Shown here: positions 9,340 to 19,959 of the stretch, piece by piece
Position numbering within the stretch: the stretch's first letter is position 1
How the letters are laid out: each line of letters starts with the position of its first letter
Assembly: GCA_034687125.1 (NCBI GenBank)
Contig: JAQGBZ010000559.1
Coordinates: forward strand, 1 to 32,669
Source: Neelides folsomi
Lineage: Eukaryota > Arthropoda > Collembola > Neelipleona > Neelidae
Reading direction: 5' to 3'
DNA length: 32,669 bases
Program-made: the position numbers and the translations under genes
Notes under the pieces: model-generated
Told to the model about the DNA's origin: nothing
Databases searched by the model: none
What the model saw: the letters and a program-made list of their open reading frames with translations, nothing else

Positions 9340-9850
9340 AATCACTACGAGGTCATAACTTTTAAAGTTATGAGGTTATGGGTACGGCCCCAGTGTACAA
9401 TAAATATAGTTTTTCAAGTTGGAGCCATAATTCCGAATCTTTGTAAATTTCAATTGCCATACTTGTATCCGAGTCACGTGATTCGATGAATTTAATTATC
9501 GCTTCTTTGTTTTCAAAGTGGTACTAACCCATGTTGTCCATCTTGTAATAACTGGAACAAGTGGGAGTTTTACAATTAAATCAGATTCCCTCAATTTGCC
9601 AATTAAAATTCCTCTTCTATATGGCAATTTTACAAGTGCAGCTTTCATTTTTTATATAAATAAATCTGCTTTTTTGAATTTTTCTCTAATTTCTTCAGAA
9701 ACAAGATGGAGTATATGAGCATATGAGCATGTTGAATGCATAATTCTAGCTATAGGTGAATTTGTGTTGAGCACTTTTAAAGGAACGCCAGATTTTATGA
9801 AGCTTTTTACAAGTTCAATCCATTTATCAGGCTAAAACATCATCAATTTT
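9340..9850 (-). pseudogene. hAT-superfamily transposase fragment embedded in the MULE
   Basis: On the minus strand, from about 9835 to 9370, translation gives SPIARIMHSTCSYAHILHLV, EEIREKFKKADLFI, a stop, KAALVKLPYRRG, then LPLVPVITRWTTW. A frame change is followed by FENKEAIIKFIESRDSDTSM. The order 'TC..AH.LH...EEIR' then 'P..TRW.TW' is typical of the catalytic core of hAT-like transposases. At least one stop and one frameshift make it non-functional. No hAT ends or target duplication are visible around it, so it is a captured or badly eroded nested fragment. Confidence 0.6.
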
Positions 9851-10304
9851 AGGTTGGTTAACCAATGCATTCTTTATTGATTCTAAATCTTAATTTCATT
9901 TTTTATTAATATTGAATTTCATTTTTTTTAAATTTAATCGAAATTTTATAAATATTTTTAATTTAATTTGAGATGTTTTGGACAAGAAACATGTTTCTCA
10001 ATTTTTGATTTCTTTGTGAAATCAATCTCAATATTACACAAAGTGTAAATCAATTTGTTATTTATACAATCGAGACTGTTATCTTTAAATCCCTCAATCT
10101 TTGATTAATTGATGCACTTTGTTTGGGCATTTTATTTAATATTATTAATAGTAAGAAATTATAACTTTAATTAAATCAAATATGGTTGAATTTATTCAAA
10201 ATGATCGCGCATTTTATCTTATGGAATGTTAAACGTTCATTTTATGCTTAATATTTGTACCTTGTTAATTTATTTTTAATATTTTGAAAGGCTCTTAAGG
10301 TACG

Positions 10305-10465
10305 GATGCTTTGGATGCTTTATTTTTGCTTGGATGCTTTGAATGCTTTAGATTCTTTATAAAATCTGTCAAAATGCTTCTTTCTTCATGGTATGGATGT
10401 AGCCAAAAGGGCTTCGATTCGATTACAGAGATGATTTGGATGCTTTTGGTCTTCCTTGATGATAA
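10305..10465. repeat. Subterminal ggatgcttt repeat cluster of the MULE
   Basis: The word GGATGCTTT or a variant (gaatgcttt, gatgcttt, aaatgcttt) occurs about seven or eight times between 10,305 and 10,465, partly tandem. It lies just inside the right inverted repeat. Arrays of short subterminal repeats next to TIRs are commonly transposase-binding regions in DNA transposons; that role is inferred here. Confidence 0.6.
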
Positions 10466-10508
10466 AATGCTTTGAATATTCTATAGTATATAATAGGCAT
10501 TATGTTAT

Positions 10509-10681
10509 TCCATAGGCAAAGTATGTATTCTTAAACAAGATTAATATTTGATAGATCGAATTAATATTCTTATAGGCAAGTAAGTATCCTTATACACGAT
10601 TAATACATGATAGGCAAAATAGGCAAGTAAGGATTTTTAATACAAAGTTAGTTTTATTATAGGTGCAACTAAATATAAGCC
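10509..10681 (-). repeat. MULE right terminal inverted repeat
   Basis: Complementary to the left arm at 7118-7363 but lacking one internal unit of about 70 bp. It ends ...CTAAATATAAGCC at 10,681, immediately followed by the TTTTTAAAA target duplication. Confidence 0.85.
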
Positions 10682-10690
10682 TTTTTAAAA

Positions 10691-11108
10691 TACTCCACAG
10701 CTCCTTGAACATTATCTCTGAACACTTTAGAACTAAATTGAATATCCTCTTCATCGGTGTTCAGCCTGACGAGAAATCTCAATTTGTTTTGCAATCTTGG
10801 CAATGTTCCAATCATTGTTAATCAAGTTACTCGTACCTTGTCCAGCATAAAGATGTCTTCCTGCAGTATTCTTCCCTACACACTAATCAAGCAAAATCGG
10901 ATTGCTCTGTGCAGGGCGATCAATCCTCCATTACAATTAAGGTTGGATCACATCGACTCATTCTTAGTACCAAAGCAGAGGATCAGCATACAAATCCTTA
11001 TATTGGTCAAATCCTGAAATTGGCATTCCAGTGAGATGTCCAGCCCGGTAAATTCCAAATGGCGAAACGGTAAATTGAACACAAGGTTTCTCTTTGATTC
11101 CATAATGA
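10691..11108 (-). pseudogene. GHL10-like pseudogene, internal fragment
   Basis: This continues the dead copy interrupted at 7117. It matches the intact gene's 4731-5150 region, including codons for VQFTVSPFGIYRAG and GFDQYKDLYADPLLWY. In-frame stops replace coding codons (for example in the LYWRIDPPAQ and DWWVGKN regions), and small deletions occur (including the missing PSPP around the SGFDQ motif). The match ends near 11,108, where GC-rich CACTCCG repeats begin. No first exons of this copy are present. Confidence 0.85.
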
Positions 11109-11936
11109 AAGAACCCTTCGCTCCGGAGCACTCCGGACGACCTTCGGAGCGCTCCAACCATCCGGAGCATTCCGAGTAGCATTAAATAGTCAGCTTTTAT
11201 CAATGTTGCAAATTTCCCATAATGTTAATTTTGTCTTTGAAGTTAATTGAAAGATAGATTCGTTTTGTTTTGCTTCATATAATTCAAGATATAAAATTCT
11301 CAACGCAACGATAAATAAAAAATAAAATTGACAAATCAAGATGTTACGTCAATAAAGTTTTACAGAAAGATTTTAATCCCTCATGAGTGTTTAAATAATT
11401 AAATTTTTTTTCTTCGCATTAATTATTGCTCAATAGTAAAGAGAGATTCTTATTTATTGCGACCAATGTCGATAATTTAGAAAGATTGATGTGTATTGGA
11501 TAACTTTTAAAATAATTCATACGGATTCATAATAGATACTCATTGATAAATTGAAAACCTGTTGACCTATCAGGTTTTTCGCCATCAAGAAATTATTATA
11601 GTAGATAGTAGAAACAAAGATCCTTTTGTTAATACGTTTGTTAACTTTATAAACAAAAGTTTATTAAAAGAAATAAATCAATCACATTATACGAGCAGAG
11701 TGCGATACTAGAGTGGAGTGTGATACCGGAATGGAGTGTGATTCCGGAGCGGAGTGAAATTCCAAAGGAGAAACTTCACTCCACTCCACTCCGGCCAAAA
11801 AAATCTAGGGTCACTCCGCTGCGGTGGAATAAATTTTGGTGTCACTCCGCTCCGCTCCAAGGTTGGAGTGGAGTGGAATTGGAGCGCTCCGGAGTGATGG
11901 CACTCCGTAAAGTGCCGGGGAATGGCTATACATAAT
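11109..11936. repeat. GC-rich CTCCGGAG / CACTCCG repeat region
   Basis: Two GC-rich blocks (11,112-11,177 and 11,690-11,930) built of CTCCGGAGCACTCCGG, GGAGCGGAGTG and GGAGTGGAGTG words stand out from AT-rich DNA. The two blocks are partly complementary (GGAGCGCTCCAA occurs in both orientations), as in an old inverted-repeat element of about 0.8 kb. No target duplication or transposase is visible. The open frame over 11,720-11,935 is repeat-driven and unlikely to be a gene. Between the blocks, AT-rich DNA shows nothing. Confidence 0.6.
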
Positions 11937-12044
11937 ATATATATTTGTATTTACATCAATAAACTCCTATCAATCTAAAAGTGGAAATAAATAAAGGACT
12001 ATTAAATGATTTTGATTTTGTTTTAAGGAACAAGAACAAAATGA

Positions 12045-12262
12045 TAATGATTGAGATGCGAATATAAGTGAGAGTTCAAAGAACTTAAATAAATGAAGAA
12101 ATTGTTTAAAATACAATAAACTTTATTTAGCATACAACTTATGGATTCAATTTAACAAATGGCATTTATTATTCATATAGTAAGGTACTTTTATAGGGTA
12201 TTGTACTTCACTTGCTTAATTCGATTTCGTTCGATAATATAAAGATTATTGGCGTAATGCAT
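12045..12262. repeat. Direct repeat, copy B of the 215-bp GHL10 3' flank
   Basis: Same orientation as 6765-6980, with matching words such as gaaattgtttaaaata, actttatttagcatacaactt, tacttcactt and ttcgataatataaagatt. No GHL10 coding sequence follows it, which suggests a third duplicated unit that has lost its gene. Confidence 0.7.
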
Positions 12263-12474
12263 AGAAGAATAAATTTTAATAAGTTAATGGCATATTGTCA
12301 TATACAAAAATTAAGATAAAAATTATCATTAAATTAAATCCTACAATGATGAAAAACTACAGCATAATTGTTTCCTTTCAGCTTGTCTTAAAATAGTTGC
12401 ACTTGGTAATTATTAAAATATTATATAATGAGATATATCATTATAATAAGTAAATAATTATTGTAATAATCTAC

Positions 12475-12621
12475 CTCTATAAAATTCCATTGTCTGTCAG
12501 TATTAAGACGATCTACAGCTTTATCTAAAACATCCCCACGTATAATTAATACACCAAAAAATTCGCCTTGCCTCCGTGACGTAAATGACAGGATTTTTTT
12601 AATTTCATTTCCGTTAATTAA
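12475..12621 (-). pseudogene. Orphan coding fragment of about 49 codons
   Basis: One frame is open over 12,621-12,475 and has protein-like composition, including the words ILSFTSRRQGEFFGVLI and RGDVLDKAVDRLNTDRQWNF. It ends at a good donor (TATAGAG/GTAGAT). A possible downstream frame, rich in basic residues and reaching a TAG near 12,350, could be a last exon, but phases do not join cleanly. No upstream acceptor or start is evident. I do not recognise the family. It may be a transposon-derived or degraded gene piece stranded among repeats. Confidence 0.35.
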
Positions 12622-12871
12622 TTAACGCCGAATAACTGAATAATTAACCAAACTTCGCGGTTTTTTACATTTAAATAAAATACTTCGAAAAGTTTCCAAA
12701 AATGGTCAATTTTGTTGATTGCAAATATTATTAGCAACAACCTTTTACTTTTTGAAGGAATTAAATGTTCCTTGAGAACGTTTATATTTTCAAATCAATA
12801 ATTTTTATTTTCAGCTTTGCCTTTCTTTTAAATAAAACTATTAAGGTCAATTGAGCAATTCTTTTTTTATA

Positions 12872-13084
12872 CCAGCAATCGGCCCGTCTCCCGACGGGGC
12901 GGTAATTTCAACCCATTAAAAATCTTTTGAATCGTACATATATCGAGGATTTCCAACTTATTAAAGTTCATTGGTGCGTTATATTTTAATTATTTTAAGT
13001 TGGAAATCCTAGATATGTGTACCTTTTAAAAGATTTTTAATGGATTGAAATTACCGCCCCGTAGGGAGATGGGCCCATTGCTGG
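12872..13084. mobile_element. MITE-like element with arms of about 90 bp
   Basis: The first arm starts CCAGCAATCGGCCCGTCTCC at 12,872. The second, read on the complement from 13,084, starts CCAGCAATGGGCCCATCTCC. Both continue through CGGGGCGGTAATTTCAA, CCATTAAAAATCTTTT and GGATTTCCAACTTA with few mismatches. The central loop is only about 30 bp. There is no coding sequence. Flanks (tttttata / ttagataa) do not give a clear target duplication, so the superfamily is undecided. Confidence 0.8.
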
Positions 13085-13226
13085 TTAGATAATAAAAAAA
13101 TAACGATAGACGATAAAATATCTATAATGGAAATAAAATCAATGGAAAAATTGAGCATTATAAATAAAAAAATTATGTCAGTTAAAATTATAACGTGATC
13201 ATTAAAAATGTTGAATTCGAGGAAAA

Positions 13227-14892
13227 TTATCGAGGTTTAGTTTTATAAATAGGAATGAGTCCTTCATATGGCTCATTTTGTTCAATCTTTTGTTTAATGA
13301 TATTTCTCTGAATTTGCCATTTTCGGAGCTTCAAAAGTTCTTTATTCGTTTGTTCTGGAATGCAGTATGGCTTTAACTTCCCACTTTCCGATATTCCCAT
13401 TTTAACAGGCTGCAAAAAATAATTTATTTGATGACGTTTTATAAATATTATATTCTTATTAATTAAAACAAGTAAGTACATTCAAAGAAATGAATATGTA
13501 TTTAAAATTTAATTAGAATTACGCATTTCATACCAATCTTTTTAACTTTCTACAAGTAATGGGAATTATTTGAGCAGCTTCGCGAATCTGAAATTCCTTT
13601 TCATCATAGCAGTCACTTCCTAAAATGGGTTTATCCAATTCAAATTCAATCTCAGTGAGTTCTTCGTAAGCTATTTTAGCTGCAAATCTTCGAGCATATT
13701 CTTGATTATACGAAATACCTAAATGTTAAATTGATACATAATTAAATATTGAGAGTCAACGTTATCTTTATTTGACGGATTACACGTTTGAGTAAAAACA
13801 TTTATTTATCTAATGTTCATTAAATAAACAAATATTAATATTTGATTATGATTACCTTCTACAATCATTGGATTAGTTGTCCCAACCAAGATTCTGCAAA
13901 TCCATAATAACTCAGCGCCTTCTTTTTTCTTTTCGAAGGAATATTCCGGTGGAGGGTCATTATTGCCAGCAACTTGATCTTCAAGAAGTCTAAAGATATG
14001 CGGATTGATCAAGGTTCCCTCTGGAATTTCGCATTTCGGAATGTATTTATTTGGGAATTTTTCTCGAAGCAATTCGACTAATTGGAAAGCTGCAACTTGT
14101 TTGGCCATTGCCAATCGAGGACCTCCACCGATTGCTAAATAAAAATAATAGTAATTTTAACTATTGGGTATATAATTATATTAAAACTAAAGTAAAATTT
14201 AAAATATTAAAAATCTATATCGCTAAAAAATAAATTAAAAATTAACATTAAAAAATTATTTTTTAACCTAATAATTGCCCCCATTTATATTCACATCTCC
14301 ATCGATGAGCCCTTATATCGGTAAGTTTTTTGGGTTTTTCCGTCCCAAATTTGAGGATTTCAAAAGATTTCTCAATGAAACTTTTATAACCCCTTTCGCT
14401 CAAGAATCTGATACAGCTGATTGGAGTCATCCGAGGAGCAACGGAAATATTTGTAGAGAGCACTTGTTTCAATTCATCTTCTTTTTCTAATTTGGCCTTT
14501 CCTTTGGAAATGATTTCTTCAAGAGTGAGAAAAAGGTCGTTTTGGTCAGTTTTGGTAATAAATTCGCTGTCGTCTTCTCTTTCATCAAACATCGCCTTAT
14601 CCACGTCCATATCGTCCTCATTGTGAGTGTCAAAGACTTTGTTGTGTGTTTTCATATTAACGGATTCTCTCACGATTTGCCGTGGTCGCTTGCTTTGACG
14701 TCCTCTCGCCAATCCTCGAACCTGAAACATTGAGGAGTTGCATATTTGATTTTATTTGATGTTTTTATGAGCACATTTGACTAAATTACTTACAGATGAA
14801 GGTTCAATCCCTTCTTCAGCGTTATTAACCTTTGTAGCAATTGTCGTAATTGCCATCTTTCTAAAGTCTTCATTCCTCTTTTCGCTTGCCAT
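13227..14892 (-). CDS. Protein with two divergent dsRNA-binding-like domains
   Basis: Five exons, 14892-14794, 14721-14268, 14134-13856, 13718-13534 and 13409-13227, splice in frame to 399 residues. The start at 14,892 has a good context (aatATGG). Residues 1-130 are polar and charged, with a basic RGRQSKRPRQ stretch that may be a nuclear signal and an acidic run after it. Residues 131-208 (TPISCIRFLSERG ... HRWRCEYKWGQLLG ... AIGGGPRLAMAKQVAAFQL) and 228-300 (NPHIFRLLEDQ ... PPPEYSFEKK ... WICRILVG ... EGISYNQEYARRFAAKIAY) each have the helix, three-strand, 'G.G..-A...AA' helix layout of dsRBDs. The usual KKxAK lysines are largely replaced, so RNA binding may be weak or structural. The C-terminus is basic. 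I cannot name an orthologue. Confidence 0.7.
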
Positions 14893-15440
14893 ATTGCGAT
14901 CTTCTATAAAATTTACAAATCGTGTTATAATAGTGTAATAAACTTTTTCATGTAACTTACAATACTTTATAATGGCTTTAAAAGAAAACGAAAAATATGA
15001 TAAAACGTTTTGATCGAACTTTAACTTCACTTTACCTTAAATTTTAAGTTTAATAGAATGTCAAATCAACTATTTCTTCCAGTCGGTATCATTCTATTCC
15101 TTTGTATAGAGTTAACTTGATGAATAGAGTTAACTCAAAGTCAGTCATTTAAAATAGTTGCATGATATGAATATGATTATACATGTAAAAAGATGTAAAT
15201 AAAAAAGTGAGTGAACTCGAGAAAGAGAAATTTAAAATAGAATTCGTGAAATACCGAGACTGATTTTAGTAATGGCAAATTGTAATTTCTCATTTATTTC
15301 CAAGTCAAAGCTGAAGTTTGATTACCTCTATGTATAAACCGTTCTTTTAAATATAAATACATATTTTATATGAGCCATGACCTAATATATAAGTAGTATA
15401 TAGTAAAATATTTTATATGGAATACATTCTTAATGCGGAT
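14893..15440. other. intergenic, no gene seen
   Basis: Upstream flank of the dsRBD-like gene. GAGTTAACT occurs twice close together (15,109-15,137) as a short repeat. Nothing else is supported. Confidence 0.35.
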
Positions 15441-15604
15441 TATACTCTATTCCATTTGAGAAGATTATTGAGAATTGAATCATGTTACTTGACAAGTCAT
15501 TAGAAATTCACATAAACCGATATTATTTCCTGTAGAAATTATTTGCGGGTGACATGACATTCGATTGCCCGGTCAAGTAATCTTCTCAAATGGAATAGAG
15601 TATA
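15441..15604. mobile_element. Small inverted-repeat element (164 bp)
   Basis: The left arm TATACTCTATTCCATTTGAG begins at 15,441 and continues AAGATTA; the right arm is its exact complement, ending GAGTATA at 15,604, about 27 bp on each side. The arms end in TATA, so a TA target duplication (Tc1/mariner-type MITE) is possible. There is no coding content. Confidence 0.65.
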
Positions 15605-16479
15605 GTATCAGGCAAAGCATAAAAGCAATAAAAGCATACCTAACCCATAATAATTACAACGATGGCAATTTTATGACTAAAAACAAAATTAGAAAGATTA
15701 AATGGAGCTGTAAATATAATAACGTGCTTAGAAGTTTGTTGATTTTTGAGAAATTTTAAATTTTAAAGCGCCAGCGTTACTTTTAACCCTTTATTTCCTT
15801 TTGTTATTGTTATTATTACATATTATATACAAAGCCGGAGTTATCATTAACGTAATAGACTGGGAAATGAATTAAATAGAAAATCCTTCATTTGGGATTG
15901 TTTAATGAATTGATTTTTGTTGCGCTGGGACATTTTTTTAATATTACATTTAAAGTTATATAAATTTATGGTAGCTATTTTCCCATTCCAAGTGAACGCA
16001 AATTCATATTTTGGGAAGCGTTTCCCCATTCCGAGGAAACCGAACTTCATTCAATACCTAAGCCGGAGTTATTAAAGGATTAAGCTGGACCATTTCGACA
16101 ATTAGAGGGTTGGAGGGCAGAGGGACCCGAATTGGGAGGGGTGTCCGAATACTCTTATGCTAGATAGCTGTTTGAGTTAATGTTTTATAATCTTAACTTT
16201 GTATAAATTACTATTAATATTTTCAATAAAATCAATTTAATTGATTATAATTTTTCTCAAATATTTTAATGAAATCTAAAAGGTTAAAAATTAAAAAATT
16301 TTAAATTTTAATTCGATAGAAATCAATTTAACTTATGCTAAGCAGGTTATTATATTTACAACTCCAAATATATTTAGAAGACAATCTCATATTTCTTGCT
16401 ATATCATTTGCATGCCATAAATAAATTAAATTGCCATTTCCGCCAAAGAATAAAGAAGAGCTCAAGGTGCATAAGCGTA
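15605..16479. other. intergenic, repeat-like but unresolved
   Basis: The word aagccggagttat occurs at about 15,833 and again at about 16,061 in the same orientation. A G-rich, AT-poor stretch follows at 16,080-16,145. Short open frames here (15,565-15,759 plus; 15,847-16,050 minus) have no recognisable domain or splice context. A promoter for the plus-strand membrane gene should lie at 16,200-16,479. Confidence 0.35.
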
Positions 16480-18076
16480 ATGACAAATCCAATCGATCGC
16501 GTTGGATCAGACAGGACAATGAGGCAGAGATTCGCTTCCATTTTTACAATGAAGAACTCCAAATCGAATGATGAGATAATAAGGGAGGAGAACGATCTCC
16601 AAATGAGAAACTCTTTTGCCAATTTGGAAGATTTACTAAGCGGACTTCAATATGGATTGGTCTTTCTGATCATTTTGGGAGCATTTGTCAAAACTTTAAT
16701 GTTCTATTCTGAAGGAGGAATCTTTTTAATTCCTTCAACTCAAACTTTATCATATATCGTCTGATTTTCAAATCCTCTATAACTTAATAATACACTTTTA
16801 TTACATTAATTCGAAGTAATTAATGTAATTGTAATTTATAATTTTTATTATTCAAGTCAGTTAACTATATCAGTATAACATATGAATGCAACACTATTAT
16901 CTCAAATATTTTGCAGATTCGAAATGGGGTGTGCTGGTTTAACATTTTTTTCTTATTAAGAGGATTTTCGCTTCCAGTCAGCTTTGTGTATCTTCTTTTA
17001 ATTGTAAGTTTAATATATGTTATAATAACACGTACGATTGTATAATTGTATATAGAGTTAATGACAAATGTCCCCCTTTTGATTTCATTTATTCTAGAGA
17101 GTTTTCATGTTATTTGATACAAAGTATATGGCGAAGAATGAGATAGAAAATGAAGAAGACGAAACTTCTGGGCCTTTCAAGCAAATACTCTTCGGTTCTG
17201 TTCTTCTTGTTGGACTCATTATTAGTCTGGCCACAAATGTAACTAAAATTTATCATTTGAATCAAAAATTTGCATATTTACTAGTTAATTACAAAATTGT
17301 TCTTATATGAAACTGTTTAAAACAATCTGTTTATATTGAATCTTTAATAGATAAATGTTTCGTACAATGAAAATCTTGCATTGTGTGCATCTGTCATAAG
17401 CTCAATGGGAGCTGCTCTCATCCTCATCACTTCCGAACTTCTCTCGATCAACTATCCATTGAATTACATAAGAAGTTTTGTGTAGCCTAGACTTATTTCA
17501 TTATTTTTTGCAAGAGAAATAACGATTTAAAATAGCATGTTACATTTTAAAGTTTTTTATAATTTTATGGACTAAAACTTTAAAAACTAAATTTTCCTTT
17601 AATTAACAGGGAATGACGTTTATGTATCAAAGAACCATCAATTTTTTTTATTTAAAAGGAGACACAGGAAATTGCGAAGTGGTGGGAGTAAATGCACAGG
17701 AGAAATCCTCATCTTTGTACTCTGCTTTTACTTTGCACTTGAAATCATTCCTATTATTCATCCTGGGATATTCAAAGGAGGAAACCTTTTTGGTGTTTGT
17801 CTTCCCAAAATACTAGAACTTATAACTCCATCCACTGTGGTTGATTATTATCATTCATTTGAAGCCAACTATGGATCATTTTTATCATCATTTGTCAATC
17901 GGACTATTGAAGTTGTTGAAGTCATAGTTCGTCAAATGTCAACAGCTTATGGGAGCCTTTTAAAAGTTTATGATTCGGGAGTTTACAAAACATTGTCAGA
18001 GTGGTCTGAAAATATTGAAAAAATGAATAATAGCTGTTACTATTTATCACATTCAATATATTTTAATTGTTGTTAA
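16480..18076 (+). CDS. Multi-pass membrane protein of unknown function
   Basis: Five exons, 16480-16758, 16917-17003, 17098-17238, 17351-17474 and 17610-18076, give 365 residues. Hydrophobic segments lie at about 57-76 (GLVFLIILGAFVKTLMF), 97-122, 152-168 (ILFGSVLLVGLIISLA), 177-198 and 242-260 (EILIFVLCFYFALEIIPII), so about five membrane passes. The N-terminus is hydrophilic and probably cytosolic; the last 100 residues are a soluble tail with one possible N-glycosylation site (NRT). I do not recognise the family. The weakest junction is the first donor (ATC/GTCTGA), which is unusual. The fourth donor (AGAA/GTTTTG) is also weak but is required to reach the long last frame. AATAAA at 18,098 fits as its poly(A) signal. 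Confidence 0.6.
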
Positions 18077-18097
18077 TATAATGAACCTGCTTAATTT

Positions 18098-18103
18098 AAT
18101 AAA
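18098..18103 (+). terminator. Poly(A) signal of the membrane-protein gene
   Basis: AATAAA 22 bp after the stop codon of the plus-strand membrane gene, and about 230 bp before the proteasome gene start. Confidence 0.6.
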
Positions 18104-18316
18104 CATTAATATTTTAAAAACGTTAACTTAAGATATTTAATGAAAATGAGACAAAAAGTAGCAAAAGATTAAATCCCGCGACATGTATTATATAGCCTGA
18201 GTGCATGGTTTAAATTATTAAGAAAAGCCGACTCATTTGCAGCCATTCAATTTCATATCAAATTCTCTGTCTTTAATTAATTTCTTCTCCTTTAATTAAT
18301 ATCCAGTGTGAAGTAA

Positions 18317-19687
<1,371 letters not shown>

Positions 19688-19721
19688 AAGGCGCAGGAGC
19701 TCATAATTTTCTTATGAAATG

Positions 19722-19727
19722 AATAAA
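19722..19727 (+). terminator. Poly(A) signal of the proteasome alpha-7 gene
   Basis: AATAAA 35 bp after the PSMA7 stop codon. Confidence 0.75.
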
Positions 19728-19959
19728 CATTCTATCATTACTTACATTTTTTAAATTGATCATTTCCTTTTATTTATCGTAATGATTGGACAAGTTGATC
19801 ACAAATGATTATAAAATTAAAATAGAATTAAAGCTAGTCAGGTCAATTAGATGCAATCAGTTAGATATTCACAAAAATACATAAAAGTAAATGAGATATG
19901 TAATTATTATTTTGTTAACATTACAAAATTGAATTATACTTCAATTTAAGAAAGGTCAT

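Larger units (their letters stand above)
7109..10690. mobile_element. MULE-type DNA transposon, 3,564 bp, with long TIRs and 9-bp target duplication
   Basis: The element spans 7118-10,681. It begins GGCTCATATTTTTAGTTGC and its other end, read on the complement, begins GGCTTATATTTAGTTGC. Perfect 9-bp direct repeats TTTTTAAAA flank it (7109-7117 and 10,682-10,690). A 9-bp duplication with terminal GG and inverted repeats of about 170-250 bp is characteristic of Mutator-like (MULE) elements. The minus strand inside holds a decayed MULE transposase (about 7,870-9,207); a hAT transposase fragment (about 9,340-9,850) and a ggatgcttt repeat cluster (10,305-10,460) are also inside. The insertion lies in the second GHL10-like copy: removing the element and one 9-mer restores colinearity with the intact gene. 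Confidence 0.9.

Noticed and set aside
11720..11935. 71-codon plus-strand open frame
   Set aside because: Made of the GC-rich GGAGTG repeat; composition follows the repeat unit.
15847..16050. 67-codon minus-strand open frame
   Set aside because: No domain, no splice partner, sits in a repeat-like stretch.
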